Of a stretch of DNA of 44,808 nucleotides, positions 1 to 6,440 are shown in pieces. The stretch spans positions 1-44,808 of the forward strand of contig SXOO01000221.1 in assembly GCA_005776725.1 (NCBI GenBank), written 5' to 3'. Within the stretch, counting starts at the first letter, position 1. Each line of letters begins with the position of its first letter. The translations under genes and the position numbers were made by a program. The notes beneath the pieces are model-generated. The model was not told the origin of the DNA. It searched no databases and saw only the letters and a program-made list of their open reading frames with translations. This DNA comes from Pseudomonadota bacterium (lineage in GTDB: Bacteria; Myxococcota_A; UBA9042; GCA-2863065).

Positions 1-702
1 GCCCCGCCCGTCGCAGCTCCCGTCGCGCCGGTGGCCCCGCCCGTCCCGCCGGTCCCTTCCCCAGCGCCTCTGGCGCCCGCGGCGGTTGTCCCTGCCGAGA
101 GCGCGCCGCCGGCCCCCGCTGCTGCGCCTGCAGTACCCGCGATGGCGGTGGCTGGCGCGGGGAACGGCGCGGCGGCGGCCCTCGGGGTGCGGCCCTCTGC
201 CTTGTCGCTCGGCTGGTACCAGAAGCCGACCCGGTGCATCGGCATGTCAGCGGACGGCGCGACGGTGGTCACGGGCGCCTCGCCGGGCTCCAACGCGCGC
301 CGAGTGCTCATCCGAGCAACCGGGACGGAGACCCGCACGCTCTTCGAGTCCACCGGGGATCCGCTCGCGGGTTACAGGGCGGCGCTCCCGGTGCTCGGGC
401 CCGCGCTGGCCCAGGTCGCTCCGCTCGAGTGCGTGCCTGCGACCGCCCGCGGGGCTGAGTGGTTCTTGGCGCATCGCGGAGAGCCGGTGCTCGTGAGCCT
501 CGTGAGCCAAGGCGATCAGACGGTGTTGACCGTCAAGGCACCATCGCGCCGCGCCGTCGAGGTGGGCGTTCTCGGTCTCCGGGACCTCTCCGACCTCGTG
601 GGCATCTGGTCGCATCCCGTGCTCCCCCGCTTCGTCGTCATTGCGCTGGAGGACGGCGAGGAGGTGATCCGCTGGTTCGACTTCGAAAAGGCGCTCCCCT
701 GA
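1..702 (+). CDS. C-terminal part of a Pro/Ala-rich protein of unknown function
   Basis: The reading frame is already open at base 1, so the true start lies to the left; the first possible start inside the window is a GTG at 31. The visible 233 codons begin with about 55 residues of Pro/Ala/Val-rich low-complexity sequence that looks like a flexible linker. A folded region of about 170 residues follows and ends just before the TGA at 700-702. Strand-like stretches such as CIGMSADGATVVTGAS hint at a beta-rich or propeller-like domain, but I do not recognise a family. It lies 67 bp before the inositol-monophosphatase gene on the same strand. A linker-plus-domain layout fits a cell-envelope or secreted protein, but no signal peptide can be seen because the N-terminus is missing. 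Confidence 0.6.
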   Translation, partial: APPVAAPVAPVAPPVPPVPSPAPLAPAAVVPAESAPPAPAAAPAVPAMAVAGAGNGAAAALGVRPSALSLGWYQKPTRCIGMSADGATVVTGASPGSNARRVLIRATGTETRTLFESTGDPLAGYRAALPVLGPALAQVAPLECVPATARGAEWFLAHRGEPVLVSLVSQGDQTVLTVKAPSRRAVEVGVLGLRDLSDLVGIWSHPVLPRFVVIALEDGEEVIRWFDFEKALP

Positions 703-753
703 ACCCTCTGCGGGCGCGCGACCGAGAGTCGTGACTCGGCTGCCCCGGGCGGC

Positions 754-759
754 TATCGT
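754..759 (+). promoter_or_regulatory. candidate -10 box (TATCGT), near-leaderless
   Basis: TATCGT fits the TANNNT pattern and ends 10 nt before the ATG at 770. There is no Shine-Dalgarno-like sequence in between. It is one of six boxes placed this way in the window. I see no convincing -35 element. Confidence 0.3.
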
Positions 760-769
760 GCCCCTCCAT

Positions 770-1660
770 ATGCGCGACGCGATCGAAGCCTTCGACTGCT
801 CTTCCGATCCTGACCTGGAGGCCCGCCTGAGCCTGGCGATGTCCGTGGCCCGAGACGCCGGGACCTTGCTCCTCCGCTGGCTGGGTCGTATCGAGCGTGT
901 GGACACGAAGGGCGCGGCGGACCTGGTCACCGTGGCGGACCGCGAGTCGGAGGCCCTCGTGGTCCAACGGATCCTCCACGCTTTCCCGAGCGACGGCGTC
1001 CTCGGTGAAGAGGGCGCGTCCCGAGAGGGGAGCAGCGGCTGGCGCTGGGTGATCGATCCCCTCGACGGCACCACCAACTTCGTCCACGCCTTCCCAGTGT
1101 TCATGGTGTCGATCGGCCTGTTGCGGGACGGGCAGCGCACGGCGGGGGTGTGCTACGGGCCCATCCGCGACGAGCTGTTCGCGGCGGTGCGGGGGCAGGG
1201 TGCGCGCCGCAACGGCGTGCCCATCAGCGTCAGCCGCGTGGCGGGGCTTGATGGGGCCCTGACCGCCACGGGTTTTCCCTACGGGAGCAACGCAGCGGGT
1301 GTTGCGGAAGGGCAGCACCGCGTCCTCATCGAGTCCATGCTTGCCCGGGTGGGCCGCGCGCTCAGCCTGACCCATGGCATTCGGCGCGCGGGCTCGGCCT
1401 GCTACGACCTCTGCTTCCTCGCCAACGGCAACGTGGACGTCTACTTCGAGCAGGGGCTGAAGCCTTGGGACATGGCCGCAGCCACGCTCATCGCCGAAGA
1501 GGCCGGCGCCCGAATCTCCCGCTACGACGGCTCGGAGTTCGACATCGACACCCCCAACCTCCTGGCGACGAACGGCCTCCTGCACGAGGCTGCGCTCACC
1601 CGGATCATCCAGGGCGGCGGGTCGAGCGCGGCCAATCCACCGGGAGCCGGCGCGCGCTGA
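770..1660 (+). CDS. inositol monophosphatase family protein
   Basis: This is a cytoplasmic Mg2+-dependent sugar- or inositol-phosphate phosphatase of the IMPase/SuhB fold, 296 residues from the ATG at 770; family members are usually 260-300. The metal-binding signatures are intact: GEEG at about 79-82, DPLDGTTNF from 96, and WDMAAA from about 233 followed by EEAGA. The late motif GSACYDL, typical of the family, is also present. An in-frame GTG at 731 would add 13 residues; I prefer 770 because the alignable protein begins there and a TANNNT box lies just upstream. The substrate cannot be read from sequence: myo-inositol-1-phosphate, histidinol phosphate and PAP phosphatases share these motifs. 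It may be co-transcribed with the TPR gene that starts 3 bp after its stop. Confidence 0.9.
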   Translation: MRDAIEAFDCSSDPDLEARLSLAMSVARDAGTLLLRWLGRIERVDTKGAADLVTVADRESEALVVQRILHAFPSDGVLGEEGASREGSSGWRWVIDPLDGTTNFVHAFPVFMVSIGLLRDGQRTAGVCYGPIRDELFAAVRGQGARRNGVPISVSRVAGLDGALTATGFPYGSNAAGVAEGQHRVLIESMLARVGRALSLTHGIRRAGSACYDLCFLANGNVDVYFEQGLKPWDMAAATLIAEEAGARISRYDGSEFDIDTPNLLATNGLLHEAALTRIIQGGGSSAANPPGAGAR

Positions 1661-1663
1661 GCT

Positions 1664-2710
1664 GTGCGCCTTCGGCTCTCACTCCTCGCCTGGACGCTGG
1701 CCTGCGCCAGCGATCCTCTCCTCGTGGCGCACGACCGAGAGGTGCTCGTCGCCGAGCGGCTGATGTCATCGGGCGACTATGCCGGCGCGCTCGGGGCGTT
1801 CGAGGCGTTGGAGCGGGCCGCGCCGTCCCCGGCCGATCGAGTGGAGCTGCGGCTCCGCCGCGCCGAGGCGCTGCGGCGCGCCGACCGCGCCGATGAGGCC
1901 GCCGAAGTGGTGCGGGGGACGCGGCGGGTGGTTGACGGAGACCAGCTCTCCCCTCGGCTGCGAGCGAAGGTGCTCATGGCCGAGGCGCGCCTCGAGCTCG
2001 ACGCGGGCCGAGAGCCTCAGGGCAGGGCGCTCCTGCGAGAGGTGGTGGAGCGCTTCCCGGGTACGGAGTGGGCCGTCCGCGCGCTGCAGCTCCTGGGACT
2101 CCGCGCTCGCGAGTCAGACAAGGACAAGCTGGCCTTCGTGGTTTGGTGCCGCCGGCTCGCCGAGTCCGCACCCGACGGTCCGCTCGCCGACAACCTCTAC
2201 TACGAGGTCGGGCGCCATCACTTCGAGCGCGACACCGAGGCCGACGACACCCTGGCCGTGGCCGTCTATGAGGTGGTCATCGAGCGGTTCACCATCCGCT
2301 CGAGCGGGCTCTGGGACGACGCCTTGTGGGACCTCTCGCTCATCCACCACCGTCGGCGGCGCTTCGTGGACGAGATCCGCCTCCTCGAGCGCTTCATCGC
2401 CGAGCGCGTAGAGGCCTCGGCGCCTGGCAGCTACGAACACGTCAACTACAAGCACGCCTGGCTACGCGTGGGGCACGTGCTGCTGGAGGACCTCGGGCAG
2501 CCGGCCGAGGCAGCGCCGCACTTCGCTGAGTTCCCGCGGGTCTTTCAGCACGCGCTCGTGAGGTCCGAAGCCAAGTACTTCGAGGCGGTGGCCTGGGAGC
2601 GCGCGGGAGATCCAGAGCGCGCAGCGACGGCGCGCGTCGAGCTGCTCCGCGACTACCCTGAATCCCGATGGGCGCGGCGGCTCCGGAAGGAGCGGGGGGT
2701 GGCCCCGTGA
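1664..2710 (+). CDS. TPR-containing protein, probably envelope-associated
   Basis: 348 residues from a GTG start. The N-terminus (MRLRLSLLAWTLAC) looks like a short lipoprotein signal with a possible lipidated Cys14, although the residues before it are not an ideal lipobox. The rest is almost entirely helical, with repeated Ala/Leu-rich pairs of helices such as YAGALGAFEAL and AEAAPHFAEF, as in tetratricopeptide repeats of the BamD/YbgF type. The gene starts 3 bp after the phosphatase stop and overlaps the next gene by GTGA. It is therefore the first gene before an MlaE-type ABC cluster and could be an envelope partner of that transporter. That link rests on position only. No catalytic motif is seen. 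Confidence 0.7.
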   Translation: MRLRLSLLAWTLACASDPLLVAHDREVLVAERLMSSGDYAGALGAFEALERAAPSPADRVELRLRRAEALRRADRADEAAEVVRGTRRVVDGDQLSPRLRAKVLMAEARLELDAGREPQGRALLREVVERFPGTEWAVRALQLLGLRARESDKDKLAFVVWCRRLAESAPDGPLADNLYYEVGRHHFERDTEADDTLAVAVYEVVIERFTIRSSGLWDDALWDLSLIHHRRRRFVDEIRLLERFIAERVEASAPGSYEHVNYKHAWLRVGHVLLEDLGQPAEAAPHFAEFPRVFQHALVRSEAKYFEAVAWERAGDPERAATARVELLRDYPESRWARRLRKERGVAP

Positions 2711-3441
2711 TCTCCGCGACCGGCGTGGTGCGGCGCTTCGGCGGCGTCCCCGTGCTCGACGGGGTTGACCTCGAGGTGCGGCGGGGCGAGCTGCTGGGGA
2801 TCGTCGGGCCCGGCGGCGGGGGCAAGACGGTCTTGCTCAAGGTGCTCGCGGGCCTGCTGCGGCCGGACGGCGGCGAGGTGGTGATCGACGGCGCCTCGCT
2901 CGCAGGCCTCGAGACCGATGGCCGCGCGCGCCTCTGGGAGCGCTTCGGCTTCCTGTTTCAGAACTACGCGCTCTTCGACTTCATGACCGTTGGGGAGAAC
3001 GTCGCTTTCCCCCTGGAGCAACGCCGCCCTCGGGCGCCGGAGGACGAGATCCGGGCGCGGGTCGCCACCCGGCTCTCCGAGGTAGACCTGCCGGGAACGG
3101 AGGCGTTGTTCCCGAACGAGCTCTCCGGTGGGATGAAGAAGCGCGTCGCGATGGCGCGCGCCACCATCGCGGACGCGGAGTTCTTGTTTTACGACGACCC
3201 CACCGCCGGTCTCGATCCGGTCACCAGCTCGAAGATCTTTGGGCTGATCGCGCGGCTCCACCTCCCGCGAGGCGTGAGCGTCGTCGTGAGCCATGACGTA
3301 GACCGGATGCGCGCGATCTGCCGCCGCTTCGTGATGATCGATCGCGGGCGGGTGCGCTTCGACGGCGACCTCGACGCGGTCCACGCGTCGGACGACGAGA
3401 TGGTGCGCACGTTCTTCGACGAGTCGGGGCTCGCCTTATGA
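2707..3441 (+). CDS. MlaF-like ABC ATPase 1, degenerate Walker B
   Basis: Cytoplasmic ATPase of an MlaFE-type lipid ABC transporter, 244 residues. The GTG at 2707 overlaps the upstream stop by 4 nt; an ATG at 2668 would add 13 unrelated residues. Walker A is GPGGGGKT (34-41), the Q-loop Gln is at about 85, the signature LSGGM at 139-143, and the H-loop His at about 196. Walker B reads FLFYDDP: the catalytic glutamate after the Walker B aspartate is replaced by Asp (about 164). The signature motif is canonical. The second ATPase of the cluster shows the opposite pattern, so the two probably form a heterodimer with one consensus and one degenerate site. The gene overlaps the following permease gene by 4 nt (ATGA). 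Confidence 0.9.
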   Translation: MISATGVVRRFGGVPVLDGVDLEVRRGELLGIVGPGGGGKTVLLKVLAGLLRPDGGEVVIDGASLAGLETDGRARLWERFGFLFQNYALFDFMTVGENVAFPLEQRRPRAPEDEIRARVATRLSEVDLPGTEALFPNELSGGMKKRVAMARATIADAEFLFYDDPTAGLDPVTSSKIFGLIARLHLPRGVSVVVSHDVDRMRAICRRFVMIDRGRVRFDGDLDAVHASDDEMVRTFFDESGLAL

Positions 3442-4223
3442 CAGGGGCGTTCACCGCGCTCGGCGCCATGGTGCTCGGTGTGCTCGAGCTGCTCGGGGGT
3501 CTTGCGATCCTGGCGGCGCGCATCGGGCGAGCCGTGCTCGCGTTTCAGCTCGACCGCCGCGAGACCGTCCGCGCCTTCTACAACGTTGGGGTGAAGAGCT
3601 GGGCGATCGTGGCGCTCACGGCCATGTTCACCGGGGCGATCATGGTGATCCAGGCCGGTCAGTTCGTGTCCAAGGCGCAGGCCACGAGCTTCGTCGGGTG
3701 GGCCGCAGGCTTCGCCGTGCTCGCCGAGATCGGCCCCGTGCTCATCGGTCTCATGTTCAGCGGGCGCGTCGGCGCGAACAACACGGCCGAGCTCGGCACC
3801 ATGGTCGTGACCGAGCAGGTCGACGCGCTCCGCGCCCTGGCGATTGACCCGCTCGTCTACCTGGTGGTGCCCCGCTTCCTCGCGATGGTGTGCATGCTCT
3901 TCTTGCTCACCGCCCTGGGCGACGTGTTCGCGCTGCTCGGCGGGGGGATCACCAGCCACATCCTGATCGATGTCCCGTTCCGCGTGTTCATCGCCCAGGT
4001 GGTGGAGGCGCGTCTCCTCGACGAGTACCTCCTCGGCCTGGCGAAGGGCTCCGTCTTCGGCGCTTCGATCGCCGTGGTGAGCTGCTACTACGGCCTCGGG
4101 GTCAGCGGAGGCGCCGTGGGTGTTGGGCGCGCCGTCAACAACGCCGTGGTCGTGGCAGCGATCGGCATCTTCTTCACCGACCTGATGGTCGGCCTCGCGT
4201 GGAGCCAGCTATGGGGCTCCTGA
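3438..4223 (+). CDS. MlaE-family ABC permease 1
   Basis: Inner-membrane permease of 261 residues, the usual size for MlaE/YrbE. It starts with an ATG that overlaps the ATPase stop by 4 nt. The family signature is present as GANNTAELGTMVVTEQVDAL followed by the DPLVYLVVPRF segment, and there are five or six hydrophobic segments. In known Mla/Mce systems a dimer of this subunit moves lipids between the inner membrane and an MCE-domain partner. Here a second, clearly different permease follows directly, so a heterodimer is likely. It overlaps that gene by 13 bp. No MCE (MlaD), MlaB or MlaC gene is visible in the window, so the periplasmic partner must be encoded elsewhere or be different in kind. 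Confidence 0.93.
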   Translation: MTGAFTALGAMVLGVLELLGGLAILAARIGRAVLAFQLDRRETVRAFYNVGVKSWAIVALTAMFTGAIMVIQAGQFVSKAQATSFVGWAAGFAVLAEIGPVLIGLMFSGRVGANNTAELGTMVVTEQVDALRALAIDPLVYLVVPRFLAMVCMLFLLTALGDVFALLGGGITSHILIDVPFRVFIAQVVEARLLDEYLLGLAKGSVFGASIAVVSCYYGLGVSGGAVGVGRAVNNAVVVAAIGIFFTDLMVGLAWSQLWGS

Positions 4224-4969
4224 TCGCCTTTCGCGACGCTCTCGGCCTGTTCTTCGCCACGTGGCGCTGGACCTTCCGCGGCAGTCTGTTTCGGCAGCGC
4301 AAGGTGTTCTTGCGGCAGCTGCACGACATCGGGAACCGCAGCGTGCTCTTCATCACGGTGACGCTGGGCGTCCTGGGCGTGATCAGCGTGTTTCAGGTGC
4401 TCCTTCAGGTGGAGCGGATCCTCCCGGAGTTCTCCGTGGTGGGCCCGGCGTTCATCCAGACCATGGTGCGCGAGTTCGCCCCCACGATCACCGGGCTGAT
4501 GATCGCCACCCGGGTGGGGAGCGGGATCGCGGCCGAGCTGGGCTCGATGGTGGTCACAGAGCAGGTCGACGCCCTGCGCCTCTGCAACGCGGATCCCGTG
4601 GACTACCTCGTGGCGCCGCGCTTCTGGGCCTGCGTGCTGCACACGGTGTTGCTCACCGTGTACGGCGGCGTGGTGGGCGTCTGCTGCGGCGCCGTGGTGG
4701 CCCACGAGGTCTGGGAGATCCCCTGGACGTCGTTCTTTTCGCTGCGGCTCGTCGAGCTCTCGGACGCGGCCAGCGGCCTCATGAAGGCCACGGCCTACGG
4801 CATGGCGATCCCGATCGCTGCCGCCCAGGCGGGGCTCGAGACCACGGGCGGCAGCGAGGGCGTGGGCATCGCCACGACGCGGGCCGTGGTCAATGCCAGC
4901 TTCGCGGTGGTGGTCCTGGACTTCCTGCTGTCGGGGCTGTCCTTCCTCCTCTGGTTCCAGGGGCGCTGA
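4211..4969 (+). CDS. MlaE-family ABC permease 2
   Basis: Second MlaE-type permease, 252 residues, starting from an ATG inside the end of the first permease (13 bp overlap). The signature appears as GSGIAAELGSMVVTEQVDAL, followed by DPVDYLVAPRF. It has an amphipathic N-terminus and about five membrane segments. It is a paralogue of the preceding gene, not a recent duplicate: apart from the signature, identity looks modest. The C-terminal part (GLETTGGSEGVGIATTRAVV) also matches the family's ending. With ATPases on both sides the cluster encodes ATPase-permease-permease-ATPase, which fits a heterodimeric transporter in which each permease pairs with its own nucleotide-binding subunit. Confidence 0.93.
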   Translation: MGLLIAFRDALGLFFATWRWTFRGSLFRQRKVFLRQLHDIGNRSVLFITVTLGVLGVISVFQVLLQVERILPEFSVVGPAFIQTMVREFAPTITGLMIATRVGSGIAAELGSMVVTEQVDALRLCNADPVDYLVAPRFWACVLHTVLLTVYGGVVGVCCGAVVAHEVWEIPWTSFFSLRLVELSDAASGLMKATAYGMAIPIAAAQAGLETTGGSEGVGIATTRAVVNASFAVVVLDFLLSGLSFLLWFQGR

Positions 4970-4971
4970 CC

Positions 4972-5733
4972 GTGATCCGGTTCGAGAACGTGAGCAAGCG
5001 GTTCGGGACGCATCAGGTCCTCGACGACGTGAGCCTCACGGTGCCCAAGGGCCGGATCTTGTTCATCATCGGCACCTCCGGCGCCGGTAAGAGCGTGCTG
5101 GTGAAGCACCTCGTGGGGCTCATCCGACCGGACAGCGGCCGCATCTTCCTCGATGACCTCGAGGTCACGCAGCTGTCCGAGAAGGCGCTGTACCCGGTGC
5201 GCAAGCGGTGTGCGATGGTTTTCCAACACTCCACGCTCTTCGACTCCATGACCCTGGCGGAGAACGTGGCGCTCCCTCTCCTGAAGCACCGCAAGCTGGA
5301 TCCCGAGACCGCCGACGCCGAGGCCCTGCGGCGCCTCGCGCAGGTCCACATGGAGGCGTCCGCCCGGCGTTACCCGGCTGACATCGGCGACGGGCTCCGC
5401 AAGCGGGTGGCGATCGCCCGCGCGCTCACGCTGGAGCCCGAGTACGTGATCTTCGACGAGCCCACCACCGGCCTCGATCCCGTGGCCGCCGCGAACGTCG
5501 ACCAGCTCATCCGGTCGCTGTCGGCCGACTTCGGCGTGACCAGCATCGTGGTGAGCCACGATCTCAGGAGCATCTTCAAGGTCGCCGACCGCGTAGCGAT
5601 GCTCTACCAGGGCAAGGTGCTGCTCGACGGGCCGCCCTCGGCGTTCCGGTCCACCACCGATCCCGTGGTGCGGCAGTTCATCGAGGGCCGTCCGGAGGGA
5701 CCCATGCGCTTCCCCCGGGCGCGAGGCAGCTGA
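4972..5733 (+). CDS. MlaF-like ABC ATPase 2, degenerate signature motif
   Basis: Cytoplasmic ATPase of 253 residues starting at a GTG 2 bp after the permease stop. Walker A is GTSGAGKS (34-41), the Q-loop Gln is at 85, Walker B with its catalytic glutamate is FDEP (161-164), the D-loop is TGLDP and the H-loop His is at 196. The ABC signature is abnormal: IGDGL (138-142) stands where LSGGM is expected, followed by a normal RKRVAIARAL. In an ABC dimer the signature of one subunit closes over the Walker A/B of the other. This altered signature would therefore face the altered Walker B of ATPase 1, and both defects would fall in the same ATP site. The substrate is probably phospholipid or a related lipid, by family only. 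Confidence 0.92.
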   Translation: MIRFENVSKRFGTHQVLDDVSLTVPKGRILFIIGTSGAGKSVLVKHLVGLIRPDSGRIFLDDLEVTQLSEKALYPVRKRCAMVFQHSTLFDSMTLAENVALPLLKHRKLDPETADAEALRRLAQVHMEASARRYPADIGDGLRKRVAIARALTLEPEYVIFDEPTTGLDPVAAANVDQLIRSLSADFGVTSIVVSHDLRSIFKVADRVAMLYQGKVLLDGPPSAFRSTTDPVVRQFIEGRPEGPMRFPRARGS

Positions 5734-5803
5734 CGGTCACCTGACAGCCTCCGGAGCAGCGGGGCGCCGCGGTTGCGCGTGTTACCCGAGGCCGGCTTTG
5801 GCG

Positions 5804-5809
5804 TATGCT
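5804..5809 (+). promoter_or_regulatory. candidate -10 box (TATGCT)
   Basis: TATGCT lies 37 nt before the ATG of the redoxin gene, in the 113-bp gap after the ABC cluster. A purine-rich stretch (gaggtggg, about 5836-5843) just before the ATG serves as the ribosome binding site. This is therefore a conventional leadered arrangement, unlike the TANNNT boxes that lie only 7-11 nt from other starts. The -35 region is not convincing. Confidence 0.3.
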
Positions 5810-5846
5810 GCCCGTCTCCGCCCAGACGGCGGGGTGAGGTGGGAAA

Positions 5847-6440
5847 ATGGGTTTGAGGTCATTCGCGCTCGTGGCCGTGGCGCTCGGCTGCGCCAACAGC
5901 AGTGACGGCGTCGAGAGCACCGGCGAGGTCGTAGCGGCCGGAGACAACGGCGGCGGCGGCGGCACGTGCGCGGGCGCGGGGACCGTGTGCGAGCAGGGTC
6001 AGGCCCTCCTCGATGTCGAGCTCCAGAACTGCGCGGGCGAGAAAGTCCGCATCGCCGACGTCGCCTGCAACGGCAAGGCCACCATGGTCTATTTCGGCGC
6101 GGGCTGGTGCCAGCCCTGCCGCGAGAAGCAGCCCAAGCTCCAGAAGTGGCACGAGCAGTATGCGGCTGCCGGCCTCAACGTCGTGGTGATCCTGCGAGAG
6201 GACGGGGGACCGGGCGACCCGGCCACGAAGGGCTTCTGCGAAGAGTGGACCGCCGAGTACGGGCTCACGTTCCCGGTGCTCATCGATCCCACGGACAAGA
6301 TCACAAGCACCTGCCTCGGCACCGGCGGGACGCTCCCGGTCACGGTGGTCACGTCGCCGACCTGGCAGGTCTACTACAAGGACATCGGCGGTGAGGCCCC
6401 CGAGGCGGAGGCCACGTTCACCGAGCTGCTCGACCAGTGA
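5847..6440 (+). CDS. thioredoxin/redoxin-domain lipoprotein
   Basis: 197 residues from an ATG with a good purine-rich ribosome binding site. The N-terminus is a signal peptide ending at a probable lipidated Cys15 (VALGC), then a Gly/Ser/Glu-rich linker and a thioredoxin-like domain from about residue 50. The active-site motif is GWCQPC (Cys88 and Cys91), as in TlpA/AhpC-type thiol oxidoreductases. Three other cysteines around 41, 48 and 62, plus one at 74, precede the active site. The protein probably faces the periplasm, attached to a membrane. It overlaps the next gene by GTGA. That gene also carries a thioredoxin domain, so the two are very likely made together and act in one envelope redox process. 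The direction (reductant or oxidant) is not determinable. Confidence 0.88.
   Translation: MGLRSFALVAVALGCANSSDGVESTGEVVAAGDNGGGGGTCAGAGTVCEQGQALLDVELQNCAGEKVRIADVACNGKATMVYFGAGWCQPCREKQPKLQKWHEQYAAAGLNVVVILREDGGPGDPATKGFCEEWTAEYGLTFPVLIDPTDKITSTCLGTGGTLPVTVVTSPTWQVYYKDIGGEAPEAEATFTELLDQ

Noticed and set aside
3165..3210. Sequencing error as the cause of the YDDP Walker B
   Set aside because: The frame is intact and all other ATPase motifs are normal. The reciprocal change in ATPase 2 makes a random error unlikely, although it cannot be excluded without reads.
4261..4971. Upstream extension of ATPase 2 over permease 2
   Set aside because: The extended part is a shadow of the permease. The ABC domain starts at the GTG at 4972.
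1664..5733. A complete Mla pathway with MlaD, MlaB and MlaC
   Set aside because: I looked for MCE, STAS and MlaC-like proteins beside the ABC genes. The only extra gene is a TPR protein, so the partners are not in this window.
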